Positions 44,697 through 56,753 of a stretch of 64,000 nt of DNA are shown in pieces. The translations under genes and the position numbers were made by a program. The stretch is from Ascarosepion bandense (Eukaryota > Mollusca > Cephalopoda > Sepiida > Sepiidae), in contig JBBBDQ010001154.1 of assembly GCA_037127315.1 (NCBI GenBank), positions 548,501 to 612,500 on the forward strand, read 5' to 3'. The notes beneath the pieces were generated by a model. The model was not told the DNA's origin. It saw nothing but the letters and a program-made list of their open reading frames with translations, and ran no database searches. The first letter of the stretch is position 1, and each line of letters starts with the position of its first letter.

Positions 44697-45299
44697 GGCG
44701 GACCTGAAGGAGACTACCACCACCTTTAAATTTGTTGTTATTCATTTATTTTTTAGTTTTTTCAGCGAAATCTTATCGATTATTATATAAAGTTTCCGAT
44801 TATCAAAGAAACTTGGGAAAATTTCAATATTTAAACAATTCTGGGGTGGGGGGTCAGTTTCTCATATAACGTTATAGTAAATCGGTCCTCCATTTTGGAA
44901 CCACTCGCGTTGGAGTCGCTTCGTTTTGGTTTTGGGGGACGAATTGTTGCTCTTGTTTTTGTCTTTTTCAAGTTTTCTTCAGTTCTTACGATGGCATCTT
45001 CCTCGGAAACTCCAAGAATGGCTTTATTTAAAATTTTCGCAAAGGATTCAGTTGTTGAATATGCGAAAGCAAAAAAAGTTAATTGCACAGAATTGATTTA
45101 CTATAGAGTTGTCTATAAAAAAAAAAAGATCCCCCCCACCCTAAAATTGTTTAAAAATTGAAATTTTTCCAATTTTTTTTTCTGTCAGTCAGAAAGTTTA
45201 GGGTGCAATCGATAAGATTGCACTGAAAAAAGTAAACAAAAACAAAAAAATTGAAAAACAACAAATTTAAAGGTGGTGGTAGTCTCTTTTAGGTCCGCC
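44697..45299. mobile_element. MITE-2 copy 2, with internal reading frame
   Basis: 603 bp; starts GGCGGACCTGAAGGAGACTA, ends TAGTCTCTTTTAGGTCCGCC. A perfect 8-bp duplication CAAGGATG flanks it (44689-44696, 45300-45307). The centre encodes an 85-codon minus-strand frame (45088-44831): A-Y-S-T-T-E-S-F-A-K-I-L-N-K-A, then V-S-E-E-D-A-I-V-R-T, then a K/R-rich tail. The shared stretch is very like copy 1. I do not recognise the peptide. Confidence 0.85.
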
Positions 45300-45361
45300 C
45301 AAGGATGTAATGATCATATTATAGAAAGAGTAAATACTCCAGCGATGGGGAGAATATATAA

Positions 45362-47058
45362 ATGATCTCTTACATGACAAGAGTGCAACCGATAGTAAAC
45401 AAAAATGCTGACGGACCGGAAATATTAAAATCCGAAGTGAAAGCTGCAATGGCCAAACTGAATAGGAACAAAGCAGCTGAATCAGACAGCATTGTAATAG
45501 AGATGATGACAGCCTTAGAAGATTGCGGCAGAGAGAAAATTACGGAAATAATAAATGAAATCTACAACAATGGTGTAATAGCAGATGACCTAAGCAGATC
45601 AATTTTCATAGCTCTGCCTAAAAAGCCAGACGCAATCGAATGCTAACTCCGTTTGAAGAGCCACATAACTAAACTCATTGTCCGAACCCTGATTAATAGA
45701 GCGAGAAGCAGAATCAAGCCGGAAATATGACAAGAACAATGCTGTTTTGTCAAGAACACTGGAACAAGGAATGCAATATTTATGCTTAGGATGTTATCAG
45801 AAAGGGCGATACAAATAAAATGGACTTTTACTCGTGTTTTGTAGACTATGCCAACGCGTTCGACAAAGTATGGCGCAAAGAATTGATAGAAATGCTCAGT
45901 AACCTCGACATATTTGGCAAAGACATCAGAATGCTCAAGAATCTCTATTGGCAGCAAATCGCCTGCATACCGACAGGAAACTTATTCAGCAGATATAGAA
46001 AGGGGCATAAGACAAGGATGTGTGTCTTTTCACCGGATCTATTCAACTTGTACAGTGAGACTATTCTGAGGACCCTAGAAGTTATGCCAGGATTCGTCAT
46101 TGACGATAATCTGAATATAAGATACGCAAATGATACAGTGCTGATAGCCTACACGGAAAGAAAACAAGACTTAAATAGGGTAGATTAAAACAGTCTAAAG
46201 GAAGAACTACAAATAAAGAAAGCCGAATGTATGGCCATCAGCAAACAGGAGCACAAAATACAAATTAATCAAGCAAATACAAAATTTGAAGTACTTGGGA
46301 AGTGCTCTATCGGAAAACGTAAAGTGCAACACTGAGATCCGAAGGCGAATTGGCATGACCAAGACGCATTCTAGAAGCTGAGCAAAGTATTAAGACAGGA
46401 AAATTTCGCTAGAAACAAAAAGTACTGGATTGCTATGTGATGTCAGTTCTTCAATATGGCAGTGAATTCTGGACAATATCATCAAAGATGAAGGAAAAAC
46501 TTGAAGCAGCGGAAATGTGGTTCTACAGAAGGATGCTGCGAATATCATGTACCGAGCATGCGAGCAATGATGAGGTTTTGAAAAGAATGGAGACGAAAAG
46601 GAAATTAATACTGAGCCTCAGGAAAATACAGCTGAAGTTCCCGAGACATGTGATGAGGAAGGAAGGCTTGGAGAATCTGATACTCACAGGTCAGAGGGAA
46701 AGAGAGACAGGGATAACCTTTGAAGGGCCTGAGCAGGTGGATAAAAGAGCGGGATTTGGGTAGGGTAACCATTGGGAAAGGTATTAATTCGGTTTTCCCT
46801 CCAGTTTTGGATTAAATAACAGAATAGACTGGGTTCTATAGCCTTGGTTGGCAACCAGTCTACCGCACAAAGTAATGGCTACGTACTGCGGGATAATATT
46901 CTGCCCAGTTAGTCATGTCTCTTTCGGGACATTATAGCCCAAGCGTGTATCACGTATGGTACTTAACTGACTGGACAGTAAGAGCTACCCAGGATATAGG
47001 AAGACGTGGAAAACCATGATCGTCTACGTTCTAAAGGGTCATGGCACATAGAGAAGTT
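45362..47058 (+). pseudogene. LINE-E reverse transcriptase and 3' end
   Basis: Longest LINE-E remnant. In order: the N-terminal RT block L-N-R-N-K-A-A-E-S-D-S-I with 'ALPKKPDA' (45362-45646); motif A F-V-D-Y-A-N-A-F-D-K-V (about 45838-45870); Q-Q-I-A-C-I-P-T-G; motif B partly lost; the catalytic box as Y-A-N-D at 46123-46134, with the first Asp of YADD changed to Asn; then S-E-F-W-T-I-S-S-K-M and E-M-W-F-Y-R-R-M-L-R (46437-46763). A SINE-A is inserted at 46771-46973; the 3' end resumes and closes at CATGGCACATAGAGAAG. Stops and frameshifts throughout. Confidence 0.85.
46771..46973 (+). mobile_element. SINE-A, 5'-truncated, nested in LINE-E
   Basis: Starts in the body at ATTGGGAAAGGTATTAATTC, lacks the whole tRNA head, ends ACTGACTG. 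LINE-E sequence lies on both sides (GGGTAACC to the left, AGTAAGAGCTACCC to the right). Confidence 0.85.
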
Positions 47059-48304
47059 TGAAAGTTGACTCATGGATGTACCATCATTTTTTTTAATTGC
47101 CTTCAGTGAATCCTACATATATTTTTCTCTGTCCATTTGTATCTTAAACTTCTGCTTTGTAAATAATTCCTTTGGTTTTTACAAACTCCGTCAATCGGGC
47201 ATTTGCTTTCTCTGAATTTTCATTTTTCATTAAATTACATTCGCTGCACCTTAATTTTTTTTTTTTTTTAAGTTTTGGTGCTTTGTCTCTTTATGCAATT
47301 TTCTAAATTGTGAGTGAAGTTGTAACTTAGTTTAACTGTATTTCTGTTTAAATATCTTGTGTAATTGTAAGTTTTTTAAGTAGGAAAGTGTTTATTAATC
47401 AATTCGAAAAATATTTTTCCTATTTTGGACTTAACTTCTAAATTAGAAGGTTGGCTTAACCAAGTGATATTCCGTTTCTTCGAATCATTCTTCATTTATT
47501 TGCTTATTTATTTGAAGTTTATACAGGTATATCTCACCTTACGTCGGTAATTTGTCCCAGGAAAGGCGACTTAACTTGTCTTTAGGCTAAACCACAAATA
47601 ACCTTTCCTAGTTCTGTATTTTATTTATAAATGCATTTTAAGCTTTCAAATAAATAAATTTTGGTTTTTGATGCTGTAGAGAAAAATAATCTAAATTTAC
47701 GAATACATATACGAAGGCACTTTTCAAAATGTAGATGTTTACAATTTGGCGATCTTTACAGGACATCGTGGAATCTTTATTTGTGAATATAAGACATACG
47801 ATAAAATGATTTTGTAAAGTTATATAACAAAAAAGGTTATGAAAATTATTTGTTTAATTGACCAATGATTTACATTCAATTTGTTTATTTACATCGCGAA
47901 CGTAGATGGCTGTGAATCATCTGCATCCTTTTTTACTTCAAGGATTACAACACATGTTAAGGATCAAATTCAAAAGGTTCGTGCATTATTTTCGAAAAGC
48001 GTTGACCATTTGTGTCCATATTTTTGAAGATTTGAAGTCCTTTTACAATAAAAGCAAATGAGTATATTACGTAGTTTAATATAATTTTATACTTTTATTA
48101 TTTATTGTAGAGTAAAGATTTTATGCGCTCTTATTACTTTTCTAATGATATTGTAAATGGGTTTAGTACTTGGGTTTTTCGTCCGGTATCAGTTTTTATG
48201 AGAGTCAGTCAGTCCACCTCAAATCAGCATGACGCTGAGAGGGTGACTAGATCCCTTTTCTAAGAGCACTGCACAAACACATCAAAAGAGAGATAGAGAT
48301 AGAG

Positions 48305-48308
<4 letters not shown>
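47059..48308. other. long spacer
   Basis: AT-rich; around 47527 ATACAGGTATATCTCACCTT resembles a Tigger-type end, but its partner was not found. (GATA)-type AGAGATAGAGAT at 48290. Confidence 0.4.

Positions 48309-48353
<45 letters not shown>
48309..48353 (+). repeat. (TA)n
   Basis: TA run bordering the Helitron. Confidence 0.95.
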
Positions 48354-48354
<1 letters not shown>

Positions 48355-49037
48355 TAGCAGTATAGCCCGGCATTGCTCGGGTGTAATGGAAGCTTTAAAA
48401 CTAATCCATGGTCCTGGAGCTCAGACTCTTTGGACGTTGGCACGAAAGACTAAAAAGCAATAGTTGTTTCCAGTTAGTGAAACCGTAGACTGAAAGAAAA
48501 ATGAATGGATGTAAGTCAAATTTAGATTTCCTGTTATCGATATCAAATAAGTTTGTTTTCGTCGTAAACTGAATTTTGAAGGCTAAATAAGTCCTCTGAG
48601 TAAATGGTATCATGGCTGAGACTAAGAACTACAATTATACCTACTTAGAGCCAAACCCGAAGCAAAAAATAAAAGGGCTGAAAAAAAAAAAAGACATACA
48701 GGCAGATAAACAGACACATACAAACATCTTGCCTCATATATATATATATATATATTATCGATATTCTGCAACCTTGAAACTTCTGAATATCGTTTCTTAT
48801 GTCTTTGTCCATGAGTGTATCAAATTTGATTAAAATCTGACCACTCCTTCTACAACTCGATTTTTTCGATTATCGATTTTCGATATTTATTGGGGGTACC
48901 TCGACACAAGACCTAGCTAAGAACACTCGCAGACGCTTATAGTACAACTCTGTAAATGTTCTAGAAAATCGGTTCAGCCGTTTTGGAGTCTATAGGTGAC
49001 ACACACACATAGACAAAGTTCCATTTATATATAAACT

Positions 49038-49040
<3 letters not shown>
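48354..49040 (-). mobile_element. non-autonomous Helitron, copy 3
   Basis: Minus strand: 3' end CTAG at plus 48354-48357, hairpin CCCGAGCAATGCCGGG next to it, T beyond. The far end is decayed (CCATTTATATATAAACTTAT). Carries the same ~70-codon frame as copy 2 (minus 48613-48401) and an internal (TA)n at 48738-48756. (TA)n on both flanks (48309-48353; 49037-49065). Confidence 0.75.
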
Positions 49041-49065
<25 letters not shown>

Positions 49066-49068
<3 letters not shown>

Positions 49069-49420
49069 GCACCAAGTGTTGTTAGAATAATATTCATTGT
49101 CAAAAGAAAGACGATTTTTAAGAAAGTGCTCAATACAAAAGTAGAGCTAATATTATTTATTCATAAATTATAACATATATATGAGAAGAGGGGTCACAAA
49201 TTTTTGACGTGTCCAGTAACCCTTTCTTTGATTTGCATTATGGGAAAATAAATTATTTTATTTCCTTACTACTTTATTTATTTAATTTTTATCTCCCACG
49301 ATATTACAACTTCAATATTTGTGGCGAACAGACGTAATTTAGAATAAAATGATTTTAAACTTGATTTTTATTTTTAATATTTTTAATTTAATTTTAATTT
49401 TATTTTTTTTGACAAACGTC
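49066..49420. other. AT-rich spacer
   Basis: No feature recognised. Confidence 0.5.
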
Positions 49421-49935
49421 GTATAGGATATAAATTCTGCATCATCCAACAATTAACTAAACACACAGTAAAATTGCACACCCGCAAAATTGGATTCAAA
49501 CGATTAAAAACATTTTAGAAAACCCATACCGAGGCAAATTTCACAAGTCTGTGTGAAAAGCAAAATTCTGGATCCTAATTGGATAGGAAATCGAAAATTG
49601 TAAATGACGTCAGTCAAACGTTTTTTCACACCTAAAGAAGAAAGTGCCTGTGGGAGCCGGTTACATGATGATTCACTACTTGAAGACGTCCCCTGACCTT
49701 GACAGTCAGAAAAGCGCAGAGATCAGAGGCCAAAGAACCGACAGGCAGGTTCGTCGCTGACTCAACCAATACAAAAGAGAAGGAAAGAAAAACAACATAC
49801 CCTCCACTGCCCATAAAACTTTTACAGCTCCAGCCGGCCAGAAAAAGGAAAAGAACACACTTTATTAGTTAAATAGACTGATTAATCTTTTTACACAAAC
49901 TCATTCTGCTACTTATTAATATTATCTATTTGACC
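49421..49935 (+). mobile_element. LTR-T relative, left arm of inverted pair
   Basis: Starts near GTATAGGATATAAATTCTG; contains CTGGATCCTAATTGGATAGG, similar to the LTR at 9868. It is the near reverse complement of 51515-52140. No LTR end (CTACA) follows, so it is truncated. Confidence 0.6.
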
Positions 49936-50816
49936 CCTTTTCTCTCTCTCCGGTTATTTCTTACGCACACTCATTTTCATCTTAAATTGATCGACCCTTT
50001 CCTTTTCCACTTACTTAGCGACGAACACATAAGAAACAAACATTACTCTACTACTCTGTTGAATTACAGGCAGCAAAATATAGATACTTTTTTGTTCAAA
50101 GCCACATTCGCCTAAATCTAAAAGACATATTTTTCCACCAAACAAATCATACAAAATATACACAAATTGTTTCTGTATATATGGTGTTAAATATACTATT
50201 TTCCAATTTTATACAAACATTTCTTATTGCGTTGTCTTTTTATTTATTTTTTTAAAATTTGTGTTGTATTTTGTGGACAGGATATCCCGCATTAAATTCT
50301 CCCTTTTAATCCGAGGTATATTTGTATTTCAAAATTGAAGTTTTTGAAGAGTTTACAAAATATTTTTCTTAATTTTTTTTTTTTTTGTTTGTCATTTATT
50401 GTCATACGGCCCTATCACCAACCCGTCATCTCTATATAATCTGTGGTTGTCTGTGGACTTTTCCGTTGATCTTATTTAAAATATACAAGCCCATCATTTC
50501 GGAAACCTTGACTCCACCGAACGAACTCTGTAATACATCAAAGGCGCCCACCCCCCCTTTTTTAAATTTTTTAATCCATGCTTCACCATTATTGTGGAAT
50601 ATATATTTGTGAACTGCATGTAAAATTACAACATATATTTGTGAACTGCTTAGCGAAACTCAAAGCTTCCATCAACCCTTTTTTAGATATTGATGGATAG
50701 AAGTTTTGATGTCATATTTTTATGAAAGTATTTTTTTTATTTATTTCTAATTTTCTGGAACCACGAAATGCAGTCACTTTTTTTGTCCTTCAATAGATTG
50801 GCTTGTGTAACAATCC
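49936..50816. other. spacer between LTR arm and PLE fragment
   Basis: Nothing recognised; a duplicated TATATTTGTGAACTGC at 50601 and 50635. Confidence 0.4.
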
Positions 50817-51365
50817 TTAATAAATTACATATTTTTTTTTTAAGATTCCTCGTCTTATCTTCCCTAATTCAGTTTTTGTTGTGGTGATAAATCGGAAAGA
50901 CGGGTTAATGGAAAAATCATCCATTTTGTATTTTATAGTTAGAAATGATGGCTTACCGGTTAATATTTGGACCCTGTCACTTATACCCAGTTTAGCTGTG
51001 ACGTTTTTCGCCTCGTCGTTTATATTTTCAATGTAGAAGTCTGGTGCCTTTTTGCAACATTTGATGACATCTTCATTTAATTTTTTCCAGTAACCCTTCG
51101 GGATCATTGTATAAATGTTACTTGTTTTGTCGCCTTTAATAAGGATATTTGGTATTTTAAAAAATATTTTAAAATCAGTATTTAATAGTCTTTGGAAATT
51201 ATTAATCCTTTTAAATTTGATTTTGTTTATTTGACAAATTATATCTTTTTCAAATTTAACTATTTCATCAATTACATGTGGGTAACTCTTGGTTTTAATT
51301 TTTTTCTTTGTCCCTTACATATTTTTGTCAGAAAAGTAGTGTCTTCTGTCTCATTCTGGTAAGGG
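50817..51365 (-). pseudogene. PLE-type reverse transcriptase, N-terminal part
   Basis: An open minus-strand frame of about 180 codons. From the 5' end: Y-Q-N-E-T-E-D-T-T-F-L-T-K, then K-G-D-K-T-S-N-I-Y-T-M, then the diagnostic L-T-G-K-P-S-F-L-T-I-K followed by N-P-S-F-R-F-I and T-E-L-G-K-I. This matches the front of the RT in elements that end with a GIY-YIG nuclease (family knowledge: 'KPAFITLKDHK', 'NPTCRLINP'). The catalytic YxDD part is missing. Upstream it abuts an LTR-T at 51366; the annotated Met (51107) is internal. Confidence 0.75.
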
Positions 51366-52140
51366 TGTAGGAGCCTCGGCTCAAACTGGCCTTGTGTCAT
51401 TTTTTTATTAACTAAGTAACAAAATTGTAAGAAGAAAAATGTTCATAGAGAAAATGCATGTAGTTAATTGTTCAAAGAGAAATGTATTTTAAATGTTTCA
51501 AAGAAATTAAGAGTTGATAGTCGATAGTAGCAGAATGAGTGTATGTGAAAAAATTAAAAAGGTTACTAATAAATTTGTGTTCTTTTCCTTTTTTTTATGG
51601 CCATTGAAAAGGCGAGGAGGAAAATCAAGGTAACGAAGGAGATCGTACTTATCGGAGTCAGTTGATGTACCTTGTTTTTTTTTTTTTTTTTTTTTGGTGT
51701 GTGAAGACGAATAAAGCAAAATTAGGAGAGGTAGAACGAATATGTAACGCGCCCTTACGTCCGGATCGGCTTCTTGAAATTTCTTTTGTTACATTGCGAA
51801 AAGGTCCATCGGCTACTCGCTTTTATTTCGGATTTTTTTTTGACCGGTCAAGGGACGTCTTTTAATGAGTTTCGTCATGTGACAGGCTCCGAACGGCATT
51901 TTCATTTTCTAGGTGTGAAAAAAAAAAAAAATGACTGCCGTCATATATCAATTTGCTATTTCCTATCCAATCAGCATCCAGAATCTTACTTTTCACACCG
52001 ACTTGTGAAATTTTCCTTAATCTGGGTTTTTCCAAAATATTTTTAGTCGTTTGGATCTGAATTTGCGAGTGTGCCATTTTGCTATTTTCGTTTGAGTTAA
52101 TTGTTAAATGATATAGGATTTGTATCCTATAAGGAACTGT
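51366..52140 (-). mobile_element. LTR-T, minus-strand copy
   Basis: On the minus strand it ends GACACAAGGCCAG ... CTCCTACA, the LTR-T terminus, directly against the PLE frame. Its front half is the inverted partner of 49421-49935. The 5' limit near 52140 is where similarity to that partner stops. T-run at 51677-51696. Confidence 0.65.
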
Positions 52141-52417
52141 TCAAATTTATGTAGTCATGTATTCATCCCTGTAAGAAATAGCGACGTTTTTTTTAAGAGA
52201 AAGATATTTTAAATTCTTGCATTGTAGTTCCCTCCGCATATATATATATATATTACCCAATATAGCATAAGACCCAAGAGCCACTCATTAAGTTGTTTTA
52301 AGGGCATACTATGAGAGAATGTGTGTGTAAAAGGTGCACATAATTTGTTTACGTGCCCTACTAGATTGGCCAAAAGGTCTCACCCTTTTACCATGGAAGT
52401 AGTTAAATGTAACTGTC
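52141..52417. other. spacer
   Basis: Short (TA)n at 52241-52253; nothing else. Confidence 0.5.
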
Positions 52418-52665
52418 TTTTCTACTCTAATAGTTCCTTTTCTTGCACTTCCCATTTGTAGAATTTCCTTGTTTCCTTTCTTTTCTGATAGCTACAATGT
52501 CCAAAAGTTTAAATACAATATCGATTGCCATCTTCTATCTATTGATCCCCATTCAACTATTATCCTTTCTTCGAAATCCCCTGTACCTCGTAATATTCTG
52601 ACTGTAACCCTCTGTGCACCAGTGGCAGTCCTGTCTTGCTTGGGGTGAGATGATTCTAAAAAGTA
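52418..52665 (+). pseudogene. LINE-J C-terminal end and tail, decayed
   Basis: Plus-strand C-T-S-H-L then N-F-L, then TAGCTACAATGTCCAAAAG in place of 'YNLQEFK', then terminus CCCTCTGTGCACCAGTGGC and GGGGTGAGATGATT. Stops inside. Confidence 0.65.
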
Positions 52666-53326
52666 AAATAATGAGGATATATAAGATAGATAACAGCTGA
52701 AATTAGACTTAGAGATTGAAATTGTAGTGACCGGAGAAGCATTCTTTTAGGAGACTCTTTCAGAAAGTACCGGTTCTATCATCATGTTGCAGAGAAAATT
52801 CTTTGAAAAATTAGTGTTCCGTACGAATTCAGTTTATTATTTTGACATGAACCTTAAATAAGGTGAATAAGGCCACGTATGTGCTGCCCTCAGTGAAGAT
52901 CAAACCCCTGAATGATTAATATGACTACCTTCCTCACCATTATCTCACACTAACACATTAATTGAACCAATTACAAAATTTCAGTTTTGGGAAGACAGTG
53001 CCCATACCACTGCGCTATGATGAAGTTCTTTCATAAGCACGTAGCCCCATTCGAATGGATGATGTCCTGTAGGCTCTCCTGCGGTGTATGTGGCCACAGC
53101 TTCAACATACTGAGCATTATCTGTGGTTTCTATAGCAACAAGGTTTTTACACTTAACTGGTTCTGAATTTAAAGTTTTTTTTTCTTGCCAGTCATAAAAA
53201 AGAAGAAGCCAGCCTGTTCTGCTATTAAAGAAGTAGATTCTGTCTCCAAGTGTATTTCTGCAAAAGTCTTAATTTGAATTCTGCACCCCAACCTCACTAT
53301 TCACACCAATAACTGCTTTCCTACCT
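52666..53326. other. spacer
   Basis: Nothing recognised. Confidence 0.5.
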
Positions 53327-53985
53327 GTGCATTCATACACTGTTGTTATTTCTCACCCATGCTTTGCATCCATACACTGTTTTGTCATTTCTCACCCTGT
53401 GCCTTTGCATCCATACACTGTTTTGTCATTTCTCACCCGTGCTTTGCATCCATACACTGTTTTGTCATTTCTCACCCGTGCTTTGCATCCATACACTGTT
53501 TTGTCATTTCTCACCCGTGCTTTGCATCCATACACTGTTTTGTCATTTCTCACCCGCGCTTTGCATCCATACACTGTTTTGTCATTTCTCACCCGCGCTT
53601 TGCATCCATACACTGTTTTGTCATTTCTCACCCGCGCTTTGCATCCATACACTGTTTTGTCATTTCTCACCCGCGCTTTGCATCCATACACTGTTTTGTC
53701 ATTTCTCACCCGCGCTTTGCATCCATACACTGTTTTGTCATTTCTCACCCGCGCTTTGCATCCATACACTGTTTTGTCATTTCTCACCCGCGCTTTGCAT
53801 CCATACACTGTTTTGTCATTTCTCACCCGCGCTTTGCATCCATACACTGTTTTGTCATTTCTCACCCGCGCTTTGCATCCATACACTGTTTTGTCATTTC
53901 TCACCCGCGCTTTGCATCCATACACTGTTTTGTCATTTCTCACCCGCACTTTGCATTCATATACTGTTTTGTTTTCTGCATCTAA
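53327..53985. repeat. 39-bp minisatellite, about 16 units
   Basis: Units TTTGCATCCATACACTGTTT + TGTCATTTCTCACCCGCGC. The first units read CCCGTGC and later ones CCCGCGC, so a CpG/TpG change separates two blocks; edge units are more diverged. 39 is 13 codons and the unit lacks stops in three plus frames and one minus frame, so 203-263-residue open frames overlap here. I treat all as by-products. Confidence 0.97.
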
Positions 53986-56753
53986 AATTATCATTTTTTT
54001 CATTATTTTTAAACTAAAGCTTATTACAAATGTTCATGAATCTCATTATTGGCTATGTTTTGTTTTTCTCTTACTTCTCTTACACTCAAGGTGTTCAAAC
54101 CAAATTACTGCAATATGAAATTTAAAAAAGAAAAGAACAACTGTTGCCAAAAGGGATGGCCAAGTTTTTTCCATTCTGGTAGAAGATGGTTTCTTTTGCC
54201 AGGTCAGTTATACAGATCAGGAAAATAACTAATAAAGAGGAATAAGAAACACAGGTATTAAAATTTAACAAGATTTAATAGAGCAAAAATAATACAAGGA
54301 AACATGTTTGTGTGGAAAGATGTATGCCGTGTATGCAATATGAGGATAAAAAAAAACACTTTGGTCCGTTGTCTGAAATCACAAATATACTTTTTTTACT
54401 CTATTTTGTTTCTCATTTTCTTCAATTCATTACTTTGTCATGTGCATGGGAGTAATCCTTTAATTACAATCTTTGATTGCTTAAACTTACAATCTTCTGC
54501 TGCCAGTTGATGTTTGTCTCCTCTTCACAGTTTTCAAGAGCATAAAAGCTATCTTTCTCTTGTAATAATTCTATGATGAGTTGACTGTGTTCTCACTTCT
54601 TAACTGGAAAAATCACATATGCCCTTATATTTGGTGATAAACACAATTGGTAATTCACCATTGCTTTTTTTTTGTAACTATTTAGTCAATTGAATAAATG
54701 TTCATATGTGGCATGGGATTAATGTGGATGAGTTGAATAAGATATTTGGCTTCTTCATTTTGCAATCTCCAAATCTGTTGGTGACATGAAAAAGGAGTTT
54801 TCATTCCTCAAGGTCTGCAATCCAACTTCACTCTTAGTACACGTGAGTTGGATATACAATTTGGTCTTTTTCTTAAACCATCTCCTTTGTCTCTCAAGAT
54901 TTGCAGTCTAACTGATTAAATGTATTTCTTCAATTTCTTCATATTGTCACATGATTTCACTCATGTTATGCTATTTTTAGCCATCAGCCAATTCTCTTGC
55001 CAGGGGGTTGCTATTTAATTTTACATGCATTAGCTTGTTGATTTCAAGAGAGGGAGAGAGAGCAAGTAGCTGTCACAGTTAGAAAGAAAAAGAAACAATG
55101 ATAGTTTATAGACATTATGTACTTTTACTGCTGTGGGTGTCAAGAGTGAAAAACGTGACAGCATAATGGTGAAAATCATGTAAAGAACTATGATTTGTGA
55201 TTTTTTTTTTTTGTCTGCAATAGGTTTTATTTTTTGTCTGTCTGTCTGTTTTTCATTTAATAAAAGTTATAACACTGAAAGAATTTTTCTTTCATGGGAA
55301 AAATTCTCCTGCTTAATATCAGTAAGTGCTCTTTGTACATGTCAAAAAGAGCAGGTACTGTGACTGCTATTTCAAAATGTTTCATTTATTTTTTTTTTTA
55401 TTAAAATTCTGTTTTTCCTTTGATTTGAAACCATAGAAGTTAAAATTTTATTAATCATTGTCTGGGAATGTGTAATCTAGAAACAGTTCAAATTTTGGTT
55501 GAAACAATTTGCTTGGGAATTCATTTCTCTACATATACTCTGTCTCACTGATTTGAGAGCTGATAGACGTTTAGCCACTCAGGGAGAAGTTGTATCTCTC
55601 TGGCTTAAGAATTTATAATCTTGAGAGAAAAATGCAATGTTGTGAATATGAATCTTTCACTGTTAGCTACTTGTTGAACCTTAAACAATGCCAGACACTT
55701 TTTGAAATTTTGATAGCCTATTTGGTGTTTTGACATCTCAGAAAGCAAATTGGTGGTAATTGTAAGAAATCTTTATTGATAATTTTTTTACCTTACCAAA
55801 AATCATGAGATTCTCAAAATTCAATGGTGTTTTTGGATTTCTTCATTTTTTACAGCTGATATACTTGTGAGGTCATCAAATCTTTTCAAATTCCAAAAGG
55901 TCTGGAAATAGTCTTAGAAGAATTTTTTTCACTTTATTTAAAACTTGTTTTGCTTTTCATCTTGTCTGATAATTCTAATTGAAAGAAATGCTATTCCCAA
56001 CACAATTACATGCTTGCATACATACCATATTAAAACATAGCCTAACTATTTTCTATTCAATAACAGACAATATTATAAACAAGCCAAAAAAGATTTCACA
56101 CTACAATGCTGCTGTCTATTGGTTAGAAATTAACCTCACTATTTGAAATATTTGACTAATTAGAGAAAACCAAAATCCTATTTTGTCTAGCCTACTTTTA
56201 AGGAAACATTTTTCTAAAACCCCACAGATTTCAACATTCAAAGATTCAAAGTGGCTGTCTCAAAATAAATGTGACTATATTTACATAATTTTTTTTTTCT
56301 ATACAGTGCATTCTGAATGAAATGTATGTTGGCAATTTCAAACAAATCAACAACAAAGATGGTCAGTGAATTTTCATTAATGGTAAGTCTTTTTTTTTTT
56401 TTTTCAACCTCAGTTTTAATTCTATGCACCAACTACAACATTTAACACTGTATCATTTATAAATATTGCTTTCCACTCTTACTGCATATGCAATCCCATC
56501 AAAATATAGTGTTCGATATATTTTAAATTGCTGTAGTCTGGTTCTCAATTTCAGTTAACATGATTTTTGGTGTTGTCATAGGATATGACTCCACTATCAT
56601 GAAATTGAAATTCAACTGTCATTGGCGTATATCATTTTGATCGGTGACGAAAGTCACGTACAAAGTGATAAGTAGTTAAGTCTTTTCTAAACCACAGCTT
56701 TTTCTGCGAACCAACTTCCTGAAAATTTGAACTAAACAAAAGACTATTGTTGG
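53986..56753. other. 2.8-kb region without recognised repeats
   Basis: Ordinary AT-rich sequence with T-runs, few microsatellites and no family member seen. It might be intron or UTR of a host gene, but no exon with plausible splice sites could be supported. Confidence 0.4.

Noticed and set aside
45362..46763. Host gene with several exons
   Set aside because: The successive frames are the ordered parts of one LINE-E reverse transcriptase broken by frameshifts.
53392..54003. 203-residue minus-strand repeat protein and 208-263-residue plus-strand frames
   Set aside because: All are translations of the 39-bp minisatellite; four frames being open at once is explained by the unit length and lack of stops.
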